This document shows, piece by piece, positions 1 through 7,686 of a DNA stretch of 64,000 nucleotides; position 1 is the first letter of the stretch, and every line of letters begins with the position of its first letter. A program made the position numbers and the translations under genes. The notes below the pieces were generated by a model. That model worked only from the letters and a program-made list of their open reading frames with translations. It was not told where the DNA came from and made no database searches. Source of the stretch: JAHFUA01 sp963808725 (lineage in GTDB: Bacteria; Acidobacteriota; Terriglobia; Terriglobales; Acidobacteriaceae); the NCBI GenBank assembly GCA_963808725.1, contig CAWEGO010000002.1, positions 1,798,001-1,862,000 on the forward strand. The letters run 5' to 3'.

Positions 1-197
1 ATCACCCCAAAGCAGCCCGAGGCACCGTCCCAGTTTGGACGTGCCCGGGAAGCAGTCTCTGCTCACATCTTTCTCGATCCGGAATCGCATGCCGAGTTAA
101 TGGTGGGTCGTCCATCAGAAACAGGCCGAGAGTCTGGAGCGGTGGGGATAGCGTCCCGCCACAATACTTAAGACGGGGGTTGGAAAAGGAGAACGTG

Positions 198-356
198 ATG
201 AAACCAAATGAGCAGAACAAGTGCGCGCACCTGCCATGCCGATGCTTGGTGCAAACTGGCGACAAATACTGCGGTCAAGCCTGTAAGGAAGCGGGATCCG
301 AGGAGGTGGAGATTGCGTGCCAGTGCGACCACGGTACCTGCCCGCTTACCGCATGA
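198..356 (+). CDS. Metallothionein-like cysteine-rich peptide
   Basis: A 52-residue protein with eight cysteines (9, 14, 16, 25, 29, 41, 43, 48) and two histidines (11, 45). The pattern C-x4-C-x-C, then YCxxxC, then CxC-x-H-xx-C is close to the bacterial SmtA/BmtA metallothionein layout, in which Cys and His bind a zinc or cadmium cluster in the cytosol. The start is supported by AAGGAG nine to twelve bases upstream. It precedes a secreted protein gene and a CsbD-like gene, so a stress-related cluster is possible but unproven. Metal identity cannot be read from sequence. An alternative is a small zinc-ribbon protein, but eight cysteines in 52 residues favour a metallothionein. Confidence 0.8.
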   Translation: MKPNEQNKCAHLPCRCLVQTGDKYCGQACKEAGSEEVEIACQCDHGTCPLTA

Positions 357-415
357 AGAACCGCACCCTCTTGGTGTGCCGGTGGGATCTTAGATCGACC
401 AAGGAGAATCTCGAC

Positions 416-1141
416 ATGAAGACGCGCGGACTTATGCTTTTGTTGCTGGCAGTTGCGGGCCTGACCGTCCTGCCGCCGTTGGCCATGGCGCAATCCCTGG
501 GCAATTTCGGCGACTCTTCCAGCGCGGCGGTATTGCCTTCAGCGGGCCCGACGCAACCGCAACTGGACGTGACGTACACCTCTCCGACAGAGGAAACCAG
601 GCTCCGCAACTACTTCTTCGATACGTTCGGCCCCTATCCCTTCGCCGGTGCTGCACTCGCTGCTGGCATAAGCCAGGCGGACAATTCCCCGCCCGAGTGG
701 AAACAAGGCGCTGCGGGTTACAGCAAGCGATTTGGGTCCAGCTTCGGCATCGCGACGGTAACCACTTCGACGCGCTATGCGCTCGCGAAAGCCTTCCGAG
801 AGGACACGTTGTATTACCCTTGTGAGTGCAAAGGCGTGTTGCCGCGGCTGCGCCATGCCGTGATTTCGACCCTGACCGCACGCCGCGGCGACGATGGCCA
901 TCGCGTATTTTCTTTCCCTGCGCTCGTGGCTCCGTATGCCGGCGCCATGACTGCCGTCTATGGTTGGTATCCCGGCCGCTACGGTCCCAAGGATGCATTC
1001 CGAATGGGCAACTACAGCTTGCTGGGGTTTGCAGGCGGAAACATCGCCCTGGAATTCCTCTATAGCGGACCACACTCACTGCTTTCTCGCATGCACCTCA
1101 ACAATGGGCACGGAGCGCCGGCTTCGGGTTCACAGCCCTAG
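416..1141 (+). CDS. Secreted protein of unknown function
   Basis: A 241-residue protein with a clear N-terminal signal peptide: Lys/Arg at residues 3-4, a Leu-rich core and an AMA-Q cleavage site near residue 25. The open frame extends further upstream, but this ATG has AAGGAG about ten bases before it and begins exactly at the signal peptide. The mature part has Gly/Ala-rich segments (around LVAPYAGAMTAVYGWYP) that could be weakly membrane associated. I do not recognise the family. It lies between the metallothionein-like and CsbD-like genes on the same strand, so co-transcription is possible. Confidence 0.7.
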   Translation: MKTRGLMLLLLAVAGLTVLPPLAMAQSLGNFGDSSSAAVLPSAGPTQPQLDVTYTSPTEETRLRNYFFDTFGPYPFAGAALAAGISQADNSPPEWKQGAAGYSKRFGSSFGIATVTTSTRYALAKAFREDTLYYPCECKGVLPRLRHAVISTLTARRGDDGHRVFSFPALVAPYAGAMTAVYGWYPGRYGPKDAFRMGNYSLLGFAGGNIALEFLYSGPHSLLSRMHLNNGHGAPASGSQP

Positions 1142-1176
1142 TCGAAGCTTATTACGAAAAGAAAAGAGAGGAAAAA

Positions 1177-1359
1177 ATGATGAAACCAAGCACGACAGAC
1201 CGGACCAAGGGCAAGCTCCACGAACTGAAGGGGAAAATTAAGGAGGCAGTCGGCAAGGCGACGAACGACCCCAATTTGGAAGTCTCAGGGAAAGCGGAAA
1301 AGAATGCTGGCAAAGTTCAAAAATGGATCGGCCGTGGTGAAAAGGCCGTCGGACAATAA
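1177..1359 (+). CDS. CsbD-like stress-response protein
   Basis: A 60-residue, highly charged, Lys-rich helical protein with the CsbD core: KGKLHELKGKIKEAVGKAT followed by a SGKAEKNAGKVQ repeat. The CsbD family (Pfam CsbD) consists of small proteins induced in general stress; their biochemical role is unsettled. Two adjacent ATG codons follow a purine-rich GAGAGGAAAAA stretch, so the true start may be the second Met. The gene ends about 60 bases before the convergent bactofilin gene. Confidence 0.9.
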   Translation: MMKPSTTDRTKGKLHELKGKIKEAVGKATNDPNLEVSGKAEKNAGKVQKWIGRGEKAVGQ

Positions 1360-1421
1360 AACCGCGAGAAATCCGGCATCCGAATCCATGCGCGCCCAGC
1401 TCCGTTCCAGCTAGCAGCGCA

Positions 1422-1940
1422 TCAATTGGTGGTCAGAGCTGCCGGCATCGGGTGTTCCTCGACCGGGGTGCTGTGTTCCACCGCCGCCCTGGTGCCGTTG
1501 TCGCCGTGGATTTCCAGGTGCGCCTTGGGGTCTGGCCGGCCCATCTTGATGCTTCCCTTCATTTGGGCGCCATCCTCTATGCTGATTCGCTGGGTCACCA
1601 CTTCGCCGATCACGTTCCCACCGCGATGGATTTCCACGCGATCGCTGGCCGTAATGTTGCCCTGAAGTGTCCCACGTACGATGACTTCCCCGGCCTGCAC
1701 GCTCGATGTGACCACTCCTTCGCGTCCGACGCTGACGTGGCCGCCGGGCAGGGAGATGGAACCCTCGATCCGGCCTTCAATGTGAATGGGTTCGGAGCCG
1801 CTGACCTCGCCTTTGATCAGCAGCGATTTGCCAATGTAGGCCGTTTCCCCGCCGGCCGGCAAAGCTGAGCCGCCCTGGTGTTTCTGCTGCTCTCCCCGCG
1901 GCTGCTGCGGGTTGCTTGTCGAATCGGTTGAGGTCCACAT
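1422..1940 (-). CDS. Bactofilin (polymer-forming cytoskeletal protein)
   Basis: A 172-residue protein with the bactofilin (DUF583) core at roughly residues 35-140. Short beta-strand repeats with Gly at turns are visible, for example IEGRIEGSISLPGG, VIVRGTLQGNI and IHRGGNVIGEV. These stack into a right-handed beta-helix that polymerises without nucleotide. The N-terminal 30 residues are Gln/Ser-rich and the C-terminus is a disordered tail, as usual for the family. Bactofilins scaffold cell-wall or polar structures. The gene is convergent with the CsbD-like gene and divergent from rpmH. Confidence 0.92.
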   Translation of the reverse strand: MWTSTDSTSNPQQPRGEQQKHQGGSALPAGGETAYIGKSLLIKGEVSGSEPIHIEGRIEGSISLPGGHVSVGREGVVTSSVQAGEVIVRGTLQGNITASDRVEIHRGGNVIGEVVTQRISIEDGAQMKGSIKMGRPDPKAHLEIHGDNGTRAAVEHSTPVEEHPMPAALTTN

Positions 1941-2207
1941 GGAATGGTCTCCTTAAAGTAGCTGTAGAGCGCTATTTATCCCAGGCCCGGTTTCTTGAAT
2001 AGGTATCGCAAGGCCATGGTCCCAGGGCGGCACCTTAGGGGACGACATGTCCGTGGCGCAAGAAGAGTCGACTCAGGGCGCTGTGGGATGGCTGGACCTA
2101 CGTCAGAGACGTATCCGCGCCGCGGGCGCGGTTTGCCGCCGAAGGAAGGGTCATTTATACTCGGAGGTTGTTTTGTCAGGAACTTTTGATCAGGAGCGCC
2201 ATCGTCC

Positions 2208-2363
2208 ATGCCGAAGCGCACATTCCAGCCGAACCGTCGCCGCCGCTCCAAGACGCACGGGTTCCGTGTCCGCATGAGAACCAAGGGCGGGCAGGCAGTA
2301 CTTGCGCGACGCCGCGCCAAGGGACGAAAGCGCGTCTCGGTAAAGCCGGGCTTCCGCGAGTAG
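2208..2363 (+). CDS. rpmH: 50S ribosomal protein L34
   Basis: A 51-residue basic protein starting MPKRTFQPNRRRRSKTHGF, with the C-terminal block RRRAKGRKRVSV. This is the unmistakable L34 signature. L34 is a large-subunit protein and its gene is normally first in the rpmH-rnpA-yidD-yidC cluster, as here. CAGGAG lies about twelve bases before the ATG. Its stop codon overlaps by one base an in-frame GTG that could also start rnpA, consistent with translational coupling. Confidence 0.97.
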   Translation: MPKRTFQPNRRRRSKTHGFRVRMRTKGGQAVLARRRAKGRKRVSVKPGFRE

Positions 2364-2374
2364 TGACGGCCGCC

Positions 2375-2836
2375 ATGGCGCCCCCTGAAGTAAGTCGTGT
2401 GCCCGCAGCGGGCGGTGCTCCGGCGGGGCTTTCGCGGCAGGCGCGGCTCCGCAAACACGCCGACTTTGACCAGGTGTACCGCAACGGCCGGCGGCTTTTT
2501 TCCGCGCACATGACGGTGTTTTTCCTCCGCCGGAACTCAGGTCCACCACCCCAGCAAACCAAAACCGGGTTTGCCGGGGACCCCGGTCCGGCGCGCGTGG
2601 GCTTCACGGTCACGCGGGCACTGGGGACGGCGGTGGAGCGCAATCGCATACGGCGGCGGCTGCGCGAGGCCGTGCGCCTGAACCTGGGTATGGTCGGCAA
2701 TGCGGTGGATGTCGTGATCCATCCCAAGAAGTCCGCGCAGGGAGCCGGTTTCGCCGAACTGCGAGAAGAGATCGCGCGGGCGTTCGGGAGGATACGGTCG
2801 TCGGCCAAAGACGGAGAGTCAGTGAGTTCAGAATGA
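2375..2836 (+). CDS. rnpA: Ribonuclease P protein component
   Basis: This 153-residue protein is the protein subunit of RNase P, which helps the catalytic RNA cut tRNA 5' leaders. It has FDQVYRNGRR near the N-terminus and the diagnostic RNR box (VERNRIRRRLREAVR). A Gln/Pro-rich stretch of about 20 residues between FFLRRNS and ARVGFTV is longer than in typical RnpA of about 120 residues. The ATG is chosen here; an in-frame GTG 12 bases upstream, overlapping the rpmH stop, is the alternative. The stop codon overlaps the yidD start (ATGA), implying coupled translation. Confidence 0.93.
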   Translation: MAPPEVSRVPAAGGAPAGLSRQARLRKHADFDQVYRNGRRLFSAHMTVFFLRRNSGPPPQQTKTGFAGDPGPARVGFTVTRALGTAVERNRIRRRLREAVRLNLGMVGNAVDVVIHPKKSAQGAGFAELREEIARAFGRIRSSAKDGESVSSE

Positions 2837-3183
2837 AGCGGATCGCTTTAGTGTTGTTACGCGCGTACAAGTGGCTGATTTCGCCGCTGCTTGGCCCGGC
2901 GTGTCGCTACGTCCCCAGTTGCTCGGAGTACGCCATGGAAGCGGTGGCGCGCTTTGGCATAGTTAGGGGCGGATTGAAAGCGGCATGGCGGCTGGCGCGC
3001 TGCCATCCCTTGGCCAAGGGCGGGTTTGATCCGGTTGTCAGTTGCCAGTTGGCAGTTGCCAGTTGTCGGCCGGAACAGACCCTGGATGGGCGACGTACCT
3101 CCTTTTCGGACGGTAATCCCGCACTCTGCACTGGCGCGCCGGTCCTTGCAACTGACAACCGGCAACTGACAACTGACAACTGA
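2833..3183 (+). CDS. yidD: YidD membrane-insertion efficiency factor with repeat-derived tail
   Basis: Residues 1-68 are a complete YidD domain: an amphipathic N-terminal helix, LISPLLGPACRYVPSCSEY with its conserved cysteines, and RLARCHPLAKGGFDPV. YidD assists YidC-mediated insertion of inner-membrane proteins, and yidC follows. The normal family ends just after the GG(Y/F)DPV motif. Here the frame continues for 48 more residues that are encoded by an inverted-repeat element, so the tail is probably an acquired extension with no conserved function. The ATGA overlap with rnpA fixes the start. Confidence 0.92.
   Translation: MKRIALVLLRAYKWLISPLLGPACRYVPSCSEYAMEAVARFGIVRGGLKAAWRLARCHPLAKGGFDPVVSCQLAVASCRPEQTLDGRRTSFSDGNPALCTGAPVLATDNRQLTTDN
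3034..3182. repeat. Inverted repeat built from AGTTGNC words
   Basis: The left arm is about 35 bases of tandem GTTGTCA/GTTGCCA words. The right arm, about 85 bases further on, carries the complementary words CAACTGACAACCGGCAACTGA. The element occupies the 3' end of yidD and stops 14 bases before the yidC start codon. A long imperfect hairpin can form. It belongs to the class of locus-specific word repeats seen elsewhere in this window. Confidence 0.85.
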
Positions 3184-3196
3184 AAGAGTCCACAAG

Positions 3197-4980
3197 TTGA
3201 GCGACTTCCAGAATCCCCAGCACGAGCCCGGCAGCGAGAAGCGCTTGCTGCTGGCCTTCGCGCTGACCATGCTCATCCTGCTGGCGATGCAGCCGTTCAT
3301 CAGCCGCTACACCAAGCAGCAGACTCCCGCCCCCACACCACCGCAGCCGGTCGCCACCAGTCCCACGCCCGGGCAAGCACCGCCCACACCGCCCGCTGCT
3401 CCCGCCGGCGCAGGTGCGAAGGTGGCGGCGGCGGAGAGCGAGACCGTGGTGGAGAACGATCTCTACAAGATCACCTTCACCAACCGCGGCGCGCAGGTTA
3501 AGTCGTGGATCCCTGAAGAAGTACCAGGACGATAAGGGTAATCCGTTGGAGTTGGTCAACACGGTGGCGGCTGCGAAGTATGGCTATCCGCTTTCCCTGT
3601 GGAGCTACGACGAGGGCTTGCGTAAGAAACTGAATGACGCGCTCTACGTGGCCAGTGCCACCGGCGAGCAGCACGCGCCGGCTTCAATCACCTACGAGTA
3701 TTCCGACGGTGGAACCATCGTCCGCAAGCGCTTCAGCTTCGACCACTCCTACGTGGTGAAGGCGGAGACCTCGGTTTACGTGAACGGTGGCGCGGTGCAG
3801 GCCTATCCGGCGTGGCCGGCGGGTTTCGGCGACCAGACCACGCCCGCCTCCTATGCGGCGGCGACCATCGATTACCAGTCGGGCGACAAGATCGAGCGCA
3901 TCGCCGTCAAGAAAGTGAGCGGCGGCAATACCATCCGCGGTCCCTTCCACTGGGCGGCTGCGGCGGACCAGTACTTTGCCGCCGTGTTCCTGCCCAGCGC
4001 ACCAGAAGACGCGGTGATGGTCACTTTGCAACAGTCGCTGGAGATCCCCAAGGATCGAGAGAAGCCGGACCCGACCAAGGTCGATAAAATCACCGTGCTG
4101 GGCGCGGCCGTGGGCAACGCGAGCGGTCCCACGGAAGAACGCATTTTCGTCGGGCCCAAAACCCTGGATGTGCTCAAGACCGTGCACGCGTCGCTGAGCA
4201 AGGAGGAGCTGGCGCGGCTCGCCCCGGCGGCGCGGGCATCGGCGGAAGGTCCCAACCTCGAAGACCTGGTGAATTTCGGCGAGTACTTGGGGTTTATCGC
4301 CAAACCGCTGTTCCTGTGGCTGAAGTGGACGCACGATCACTGGGTGCCGAACTGGGGATGGTCCATCGTCATCGTGACCCTGATTATCAACGTCGCCATG
4401 TTCCCCCTGAAGTGGTCGAGCATGAAGTCATCGCTCAAGATGGCCAAGATCGCCCCCCAGATCAAGGCCATCCAGGAGAAGTACAAGAAATACAAGCTGT
4501 CGGACCCGCGGCGGCAGGAGATGAACCCGGAGGATCTCGGCGCTGTACAAGAAAGAGGGCGCCAACCCGGTGGGCGGCTGCGTGCCCATGGTGCTGCAGA
4601 TGCCGTTCTTGTTCGCGTTCTACCGCATGCTGGGTGTGGTCGTCGAACTGCGGCACGCGCCCTATCTCTGGATGAGCGATCTATCGTCGCCCGACCCATA
4701 TCACATCTTGCCCATCGGCATCATCCTCACCATGTTCCTGTTGCAGAAGATGACTCCGGCCGGCGGCATGGACCCGATGCAACAGAAGATGATGTCGTTC
4801 ACCATGCCGGTATTCCTGGGGGTTATCAGTTGGTCACTGTCGGCGGGGCTGTGCGTGTACTGGGTGCTGGGCAACGTGATCGGGATCGTGCAGCAGATGA
4901 TCGTGAACCGAACGAAATTCGGCCGTGAGATGCGCGAGCACATGGCGAAGCAGGCGAGGAAAAAGGCGCAGAGACAATGA
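3197..4980 (+). CDS. yidC: Membrane protein insertase YidC (two apparent frameshifts)
   Basis: The parts add up to a full Gram-negative YidC of about 593 residues. They are an N-terminal transmembrane anchor (LLLAFALTMLILLAMQPF), a Pro-rich linker, a large periplasmic beta domain, and the conserved insertase core with five membrane segments ending in a basic tail. The reading frame changes twice. Near 3511-3513 one extra C turns ILKKYQDD into a premature stop, and near 4531 one extra G breaks NPEISALYKKEG. The TTG start follows a short spacer after yidD. YidC is essential, inserts inner-membrane proteins alone or with SecYEG, and sits in its usual operon place, so sequence error is more likely than a real pseudogene. 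Confidence 0.9.
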
Positions 4981-5019
4981 TTTTTTGCCGCGTTCACGGA
5001 GATAATGGCCCAAAATGAA

Positions 5020-5093
5020 AACCACAGAGAACGCAGAGGCCGCGGAGGAAATATAGGACGAATCTCTGCGTTCTTAGCGTCCTCCGCGGTTTT
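5020..5093. repeat. Palindromic intergenic repeat (CACAGAGAACGCAGAGG type)
   Basis: ACCACAGAGAACGCAGAGG and CCGCGGAGGA are faced by CTCTGCGTTCTTAGCGTCCTCCGCGGT about 25 bases later, giving a long imperfect hairpin. It lies between yidC and khpB and resembles the CCACGGAT repeat family at other gene ends in this window. It could terminate or attenuate transcription after yidC, upstream of the khpB promoter. Confidence 0.75.
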
Positions 5094-5131
5094 AAGTTGA
5101 TCCGCGGCGCAGAATTCGATCGCCCTCTCCG

Positions 5132-5137
5132 TATAAT
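5132..5137 (+). promoter_or_regulatory. TATAAT box of khpB, leaderless arrangement
   Basis: A perfect TATAAT ends seven bases before the khpB ATG, and no Shine-Dalgarno sequence is present. Transcription would begin at or within a base or two of the start codon. No convincing -35 box was identified. Confidence 0.6.
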
Positions 5138-5144
5138 CTGACCG

Positions 5145-5657
5145 ATGCCCCTCGAGGACAAAGTCGCTGCCGCAAAACGGATTGATCACTGGTTGCGCGA
5201 GGTGCTGAGCGCTGCCGGCTTCCTCCTGAAGTACCGCATCATCGTCGACCCACCCGTCGAAGACCGCGATTGGGAACGCCCGCAGATTCTGGTGGCCTTC
5301 TCCGGGCCGGACGGGCCGCTGCTGCTGGAACGTGGCGCCGAGTTGCTGCGTTCGCTCGAGCACGTCACGCAGAAGATGCTGCGGCTGGAATCGGAAGGTC
5401 ACGACAAGGTGGTCTTTGATTGCATGAACCACCGGGCCATGCGCCTGGAGGAACTGCGGCTGGCCGCCGGCGTGGCCGCGGAGAAGGTGCTGAAGAACGG
5501 CGTTCCTTATGAGTTCGCTCCCATGACCGCGCGCGAACGCCGCATCGTCCACCTTGCGCTGCGCGACCATCCCGAGCTAAAGACGGAAAGCCGCGGCGAG
5601 GGACCAGGGCGCTGCGTGGTGGTGCTGCCAAAGGCCGCCAAGCCGCGGACGAAATGA
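5145..5657 (+). CDS. khpB: RNA-binding protein KhpB (Jag/SpoIIIJ-associated)
   Basis: A 170-residue protein with a KH-like region (about residues 45-110, including ILVAFSGPDGPLLLERGAELL) and a C-terminal R3H domain (PMTARERRIVHLALRDHPEL, then GEGPGRCVVVLP). This KH-R3H order defines KhpB/Jag, which binds RNA together with KhpA and influences cell envelope growth. The N-terminal Jag domain found in Firmicutes is absent; instead there is a short helical start (DKVAAAKRIDHWL). Its position directly after yidC is the standard synteny. The close TATAAT suggests its own leaderless transcript. Confidence 0.9.
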   Translation: MPLEDKVAAAKRIDHWLREVLSAAGFLLKYRIIVDPPVEDRDWERPQILVAFSGPDGPLLLERGAELLRSLEHVTQKMLRLESEGHDKVVFDCMNHRAMRLEELRLAAGVAAEKVLKNGVPYEFAPMTARERRIVHLALRDHPELKTESRGEGPGRCVVVLPKAAKPRTK

Positions 5658-5665
5658 CCGGGAGT

Positions 5666-5920
5666 TCAGCGCCAGGGTCGCGGCCGGGCCTGCGTGATCT
5701 TCGGCTCAAAATAAGAGAACGCCAGCCGGAAAACCCACACCATGAACGCTGCCGCCGCAACGCCGGCCAGCACGAACGTGGCGCGGTGGATCTGTCCGGT
5801 GATTAGCCGGCTGAGAAACGCCAGCACAAACCACAGCGGGACAAACATCATCACACCCAGCGTGACTGCGAACACCGCCGCGATTGCCGCCGCCTTCGCC
5901 GTTGCCAGTTTGTGAGCCAT
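5666..5920 (-). CDS. Small membrane protein
   Basis: An 84-residue protein with two predicted membrane segments (AAIAAVFAVTLGVMMFVPLW extending into FVLAFL, and ATFVLAGVAAAAFMVWVF) and a basic C-terminus. No family recognised. It is convergent with khpB, with only eight bases between the stop codons, and lies downstream of a second small membrane protein on the same strand. The two probably form a pair, but their role is unknown. Confidence 0.6.
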   Translation of the reverse strand: MAHKLATAKAAAIAAVFAVTLGVMMFVPLWFVLAFLSRLITGQIHRATFVLAGVAAAAFMVWVFRLAFSYFEPKITQARPRPWR

Positions 5921-5944
5921 ATTGGAATGATCCGCGTTTGGTTT

Positions 5945-6226
5945 TCAATGACCCGAAGACCCGATCTCCCGATCACCCGATCGCCTGAGCCGCCACAGCG
6001 CCACAACAAAAGTCACCACCAGCACGGCGGCGCCCGCCGGTAATCCTACCTGTCGCAGAAACAGGTTGGGTTCGAAGCCGGCTCGCGAATCCATCCGTCC
6101 CAGGCGCGCTTGCGCGTAGAAGACGACGCTGCCCAGCAGCAGCGAGAGCGGCGTTGTCAGCGCCGCCGCCACCACCGCCAGCAGGCCGCTCCTCGCGATC
6201 GCGCTTGCCCAATCCGTCTTCGGCAC
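5945..6226 (-). CDS. Small membrane protein
   Basis: A 93-residue protein beginning at a GTG, with two membrane segments (LLAVVAAALTTPLSLLLGSVVF and AAVLVVTFVVALW). A second in-frame GTG cannot be excluded. The C-terminal RRSGDREIGSSGH is encoded by a tandem GATCGGGT-type word repeat, so the natural C-terminus was probably near LWRLRR. The start lies back-to-back with the next gene, whose -10 box is within 15 bases, so divergent transcription from a shared region is likely. Confidence 0.55.
   Translation of the reverse strand: MPKTDWASAIARSGLLAVVAAALTTPLSLLLGSVVFYAQARLGRMDSRAGFEPNLFLRQVGLPAGAAVLVVTFVVALWRLRRSGDREIGSSGH
5950..5990. repeat. Tandem word repeat (CCCGATC type)
   Basis: Five near-identical steps of CCCGAAGA, CCCGATCT, CCCGATCA and CCCGATCG run through the 3' end of the small membrane protein gene. 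No facing inverted arm is seen, so this is a one-armed member of the word-repeat class. Confidence 0.7.
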
Positions 6227-6236
6227 GCACCTAAGC

Positions 6237-6242
6237 TACAAT
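6237..6242 (+). promoter_or_regulatory. TACAAT box, leaderless arrangement
   Basis: TACAAT ends seven bases before a GTG codon that opens a plausible coding frame, with no Shine-Dalgarno sequence between. The same arrangement recurs at several genes here, which supports this GTG as the true start. Confidence 0.5.
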
Positions 6243-6249
6243 ACTTCTC

Positions 6250-6988
6250 GTGTCGCAGGCAGCCCAGACCATAACCAAGCCGGCTTCAGAGGTGATCCGC
6301 CAGGCGCAGGTCTCGCAGGCACCCAATGGCGTATGCTTCGCCAGCATAGGCCAGATACTCGCTCTCGCCCACCGACCTGGAACGCACGGTCGCAGCCGTG
6401 CCGGGCGCCATCGCCGCCTCCCTGGAGCGCAAGGCCTACTACTTCGTGCCGCTCACCGTCAGCCAGGGAGACGAGACCCTGATCGCCGACCGCTATGACG
6501 TGGCCCTGAGCGACCAGGCGGTCTGCCATCGCAACCTCGGCATCGGCGACTCGCAGTACGTTTTCATCTCCACTCGCCTGACCGAGGACAAGTTCTCCGT
6601 TGCCTTCGAGTTCTACATCAACGTGGGACACGCCTTCGTGGAGCGCGCCGGGGTCGCCAAGTCGTTTGCCGATCTGGTGTGGCGGCAGGCGCAGGAAAAA
6701 GCCCGCGGCGAGACCTCGTTCGACGCCCACGAACTGCGCAAGCTCTCCACCGGCAGCGGCCCCGACGCCGAGAAGGCGCGCAACGACTACTTCTCCGCCA
6801 CCTTCGCCGACGCCATCGCCATCTACCTGCTCACCCTCTCGCTCGACGTGGACTACTTCGAGCTGCGCGAGCGCGAGTACCCGCTGCTGGCCCCCGCGGC
6901 GCTGGCCGAGCGCTTGCGCGCCGTCGCCGAACTGTTTCCCCCTAACCCGGGGTTCGAGTTCGCGATCTATTACCGTCGCAGGCCGTAA
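6250..6988 (+). CDS. Conserved-looking protein of unknown function (one apparent frameshift)
   Basis: The first 35 residues, from a GTG, continue into a 205-residue second frame if one extra base near 6354-6356 is removed (QYSLSPTDLERTV). This gives about 245 residues. The protein is acidic and soluble with no signal or membrane segment, and has an aromatic-rich C-terminus (PNPGFEFAIYYRRRP). I do not recognise the family. A start at the internal ATG (6398) would avoid the frameshift but lacks a ribosome site and loses LERTV-type sequence that reads as coding. Confidence is moderate for the gene and low for function. Confidence 0.6.
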
Positions 6989-7081
6989 CTTCTTTACCGC
7001 GGATCAACGCGGACTGTCGCGGATTTTTCGGAAGAGGTTCTTGAAATCCGTGTTCATCCGTGTTGATCCGTGGTAAAGAAG
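6988..7081. repeat. Palindromic repeat of the CCGCGGATCAACGCGGA type
   Basis: ACTTCTTTACCGCGGATCAA is faced by its near-complement TTGATCCGTGGTAAAGAAGT about 50 bases later, with a degenerate middle. It fills the whole gap between the preceding stop codon and the ruvA start. It belongs to the same family as the CCACGGATT palindromes after thrS, the carboxyltransferase, accB and the RDD gene. Confidence 0.85.
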
Positions 7082-7085
7082 TCCC

Positions 7086-7670
7086 ATGATTGCCCACCTG
7101 CGCGGACGGCTCATCTCGAAGCATCCCAACCAGGCCGTGGTCGAGGCCGCCGGCGTTGGTTATGACGTGACCATCACCATCCCCACGTTTTCCGATCTAC
7201 CCAACACCGGCAGCGAGGTGGCGCTCCACATCCACACTCATGTACGCGAGGACGTGATCGCCTTGTTCGGCTTCCTGCGTACCGAGGAGAAGCATCTCTT
7301 CGAGAAGCTCATCCAGGTGAGCGGCATCGGACCCAAGCTCGCCATCACCATCCTGAGCGGAATGCCGGCGCCGGAGATGGTGGCGGCCATCCGCGCGGGA
7401 GACATTGCGCGCCTCACCCGCATCCCCGGCGTCGGCAAGAAGACCGCCGAGCGCATGGTGCTGGAGCTGCGCGACAAGCTGGAGGGCTTTGGCGAAGCTC
7501 CACCGCCCAAGCTGGCCACGCCGGTCGAGGAAGACGTGCTCTCCGCGTTGATGAACCTCGGCTACCAGCGCGCCGCCGCCGAGCGCGCCCTGGCCGCTGT
7601 CGGCGGAAACGGCAAGCCGGCCTCGTTCGACGTCCTATTTCGCGAAGCCCTTGCCGCGCTCTCGAAATGA
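7086..7670 (+). CDS. ruvA: Holliday junction helicase subunit RuvA
   Basis: A 194-residue protein of the expected length. Residues 1-62 form the OB-fold (MIAHLRGRLISKHPNQAVV). Two helix-hairpin-helix motifs follow (VSGIGPKLAITIL and IPGVGKKTAERMV), and a C-terminal UBA-like domain III (EEDVLSALMNLGYQ) contacts RuvB. RuvA binds the four-way junction as a tetramer and loads RuvB for branch migration. ruvB and ruvC are not adjacent. The start is the only Met near the family N-terminus. Confidence 0.97.
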   Translation: MIAHLRGRLISKHPNQAVVEAAGVGYDVTITIPTFSDLPNTGSEVALHIHTHVREDVIALFGFLRTEEKHLFEKLIQVSGIGPKLAITILSGMPAPEMVAAIRAGDIARLTRIPGVGKKTAERMVLELRDKLEGFGEAPPPKLATPVEEDVLSALMNLGYQRAAAERALAAVGGNGKPASFDVLFREALAALSK

Positions 7671-7686
7671 ACCTTTGCGGTCCTTT

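Noticed and set aside
2..265. An 87-codon minus-strand frame at the window start
   Set aside because: No motif or ribosome site, and it overlaps the metallothionein-like gene in antisense.
1941..2207. Possible replication origin next to rpmH
   Set aside because: No DnaA boxes of the TTATCCACA type were seen, and neither dnaA nor dnaN is in the window.
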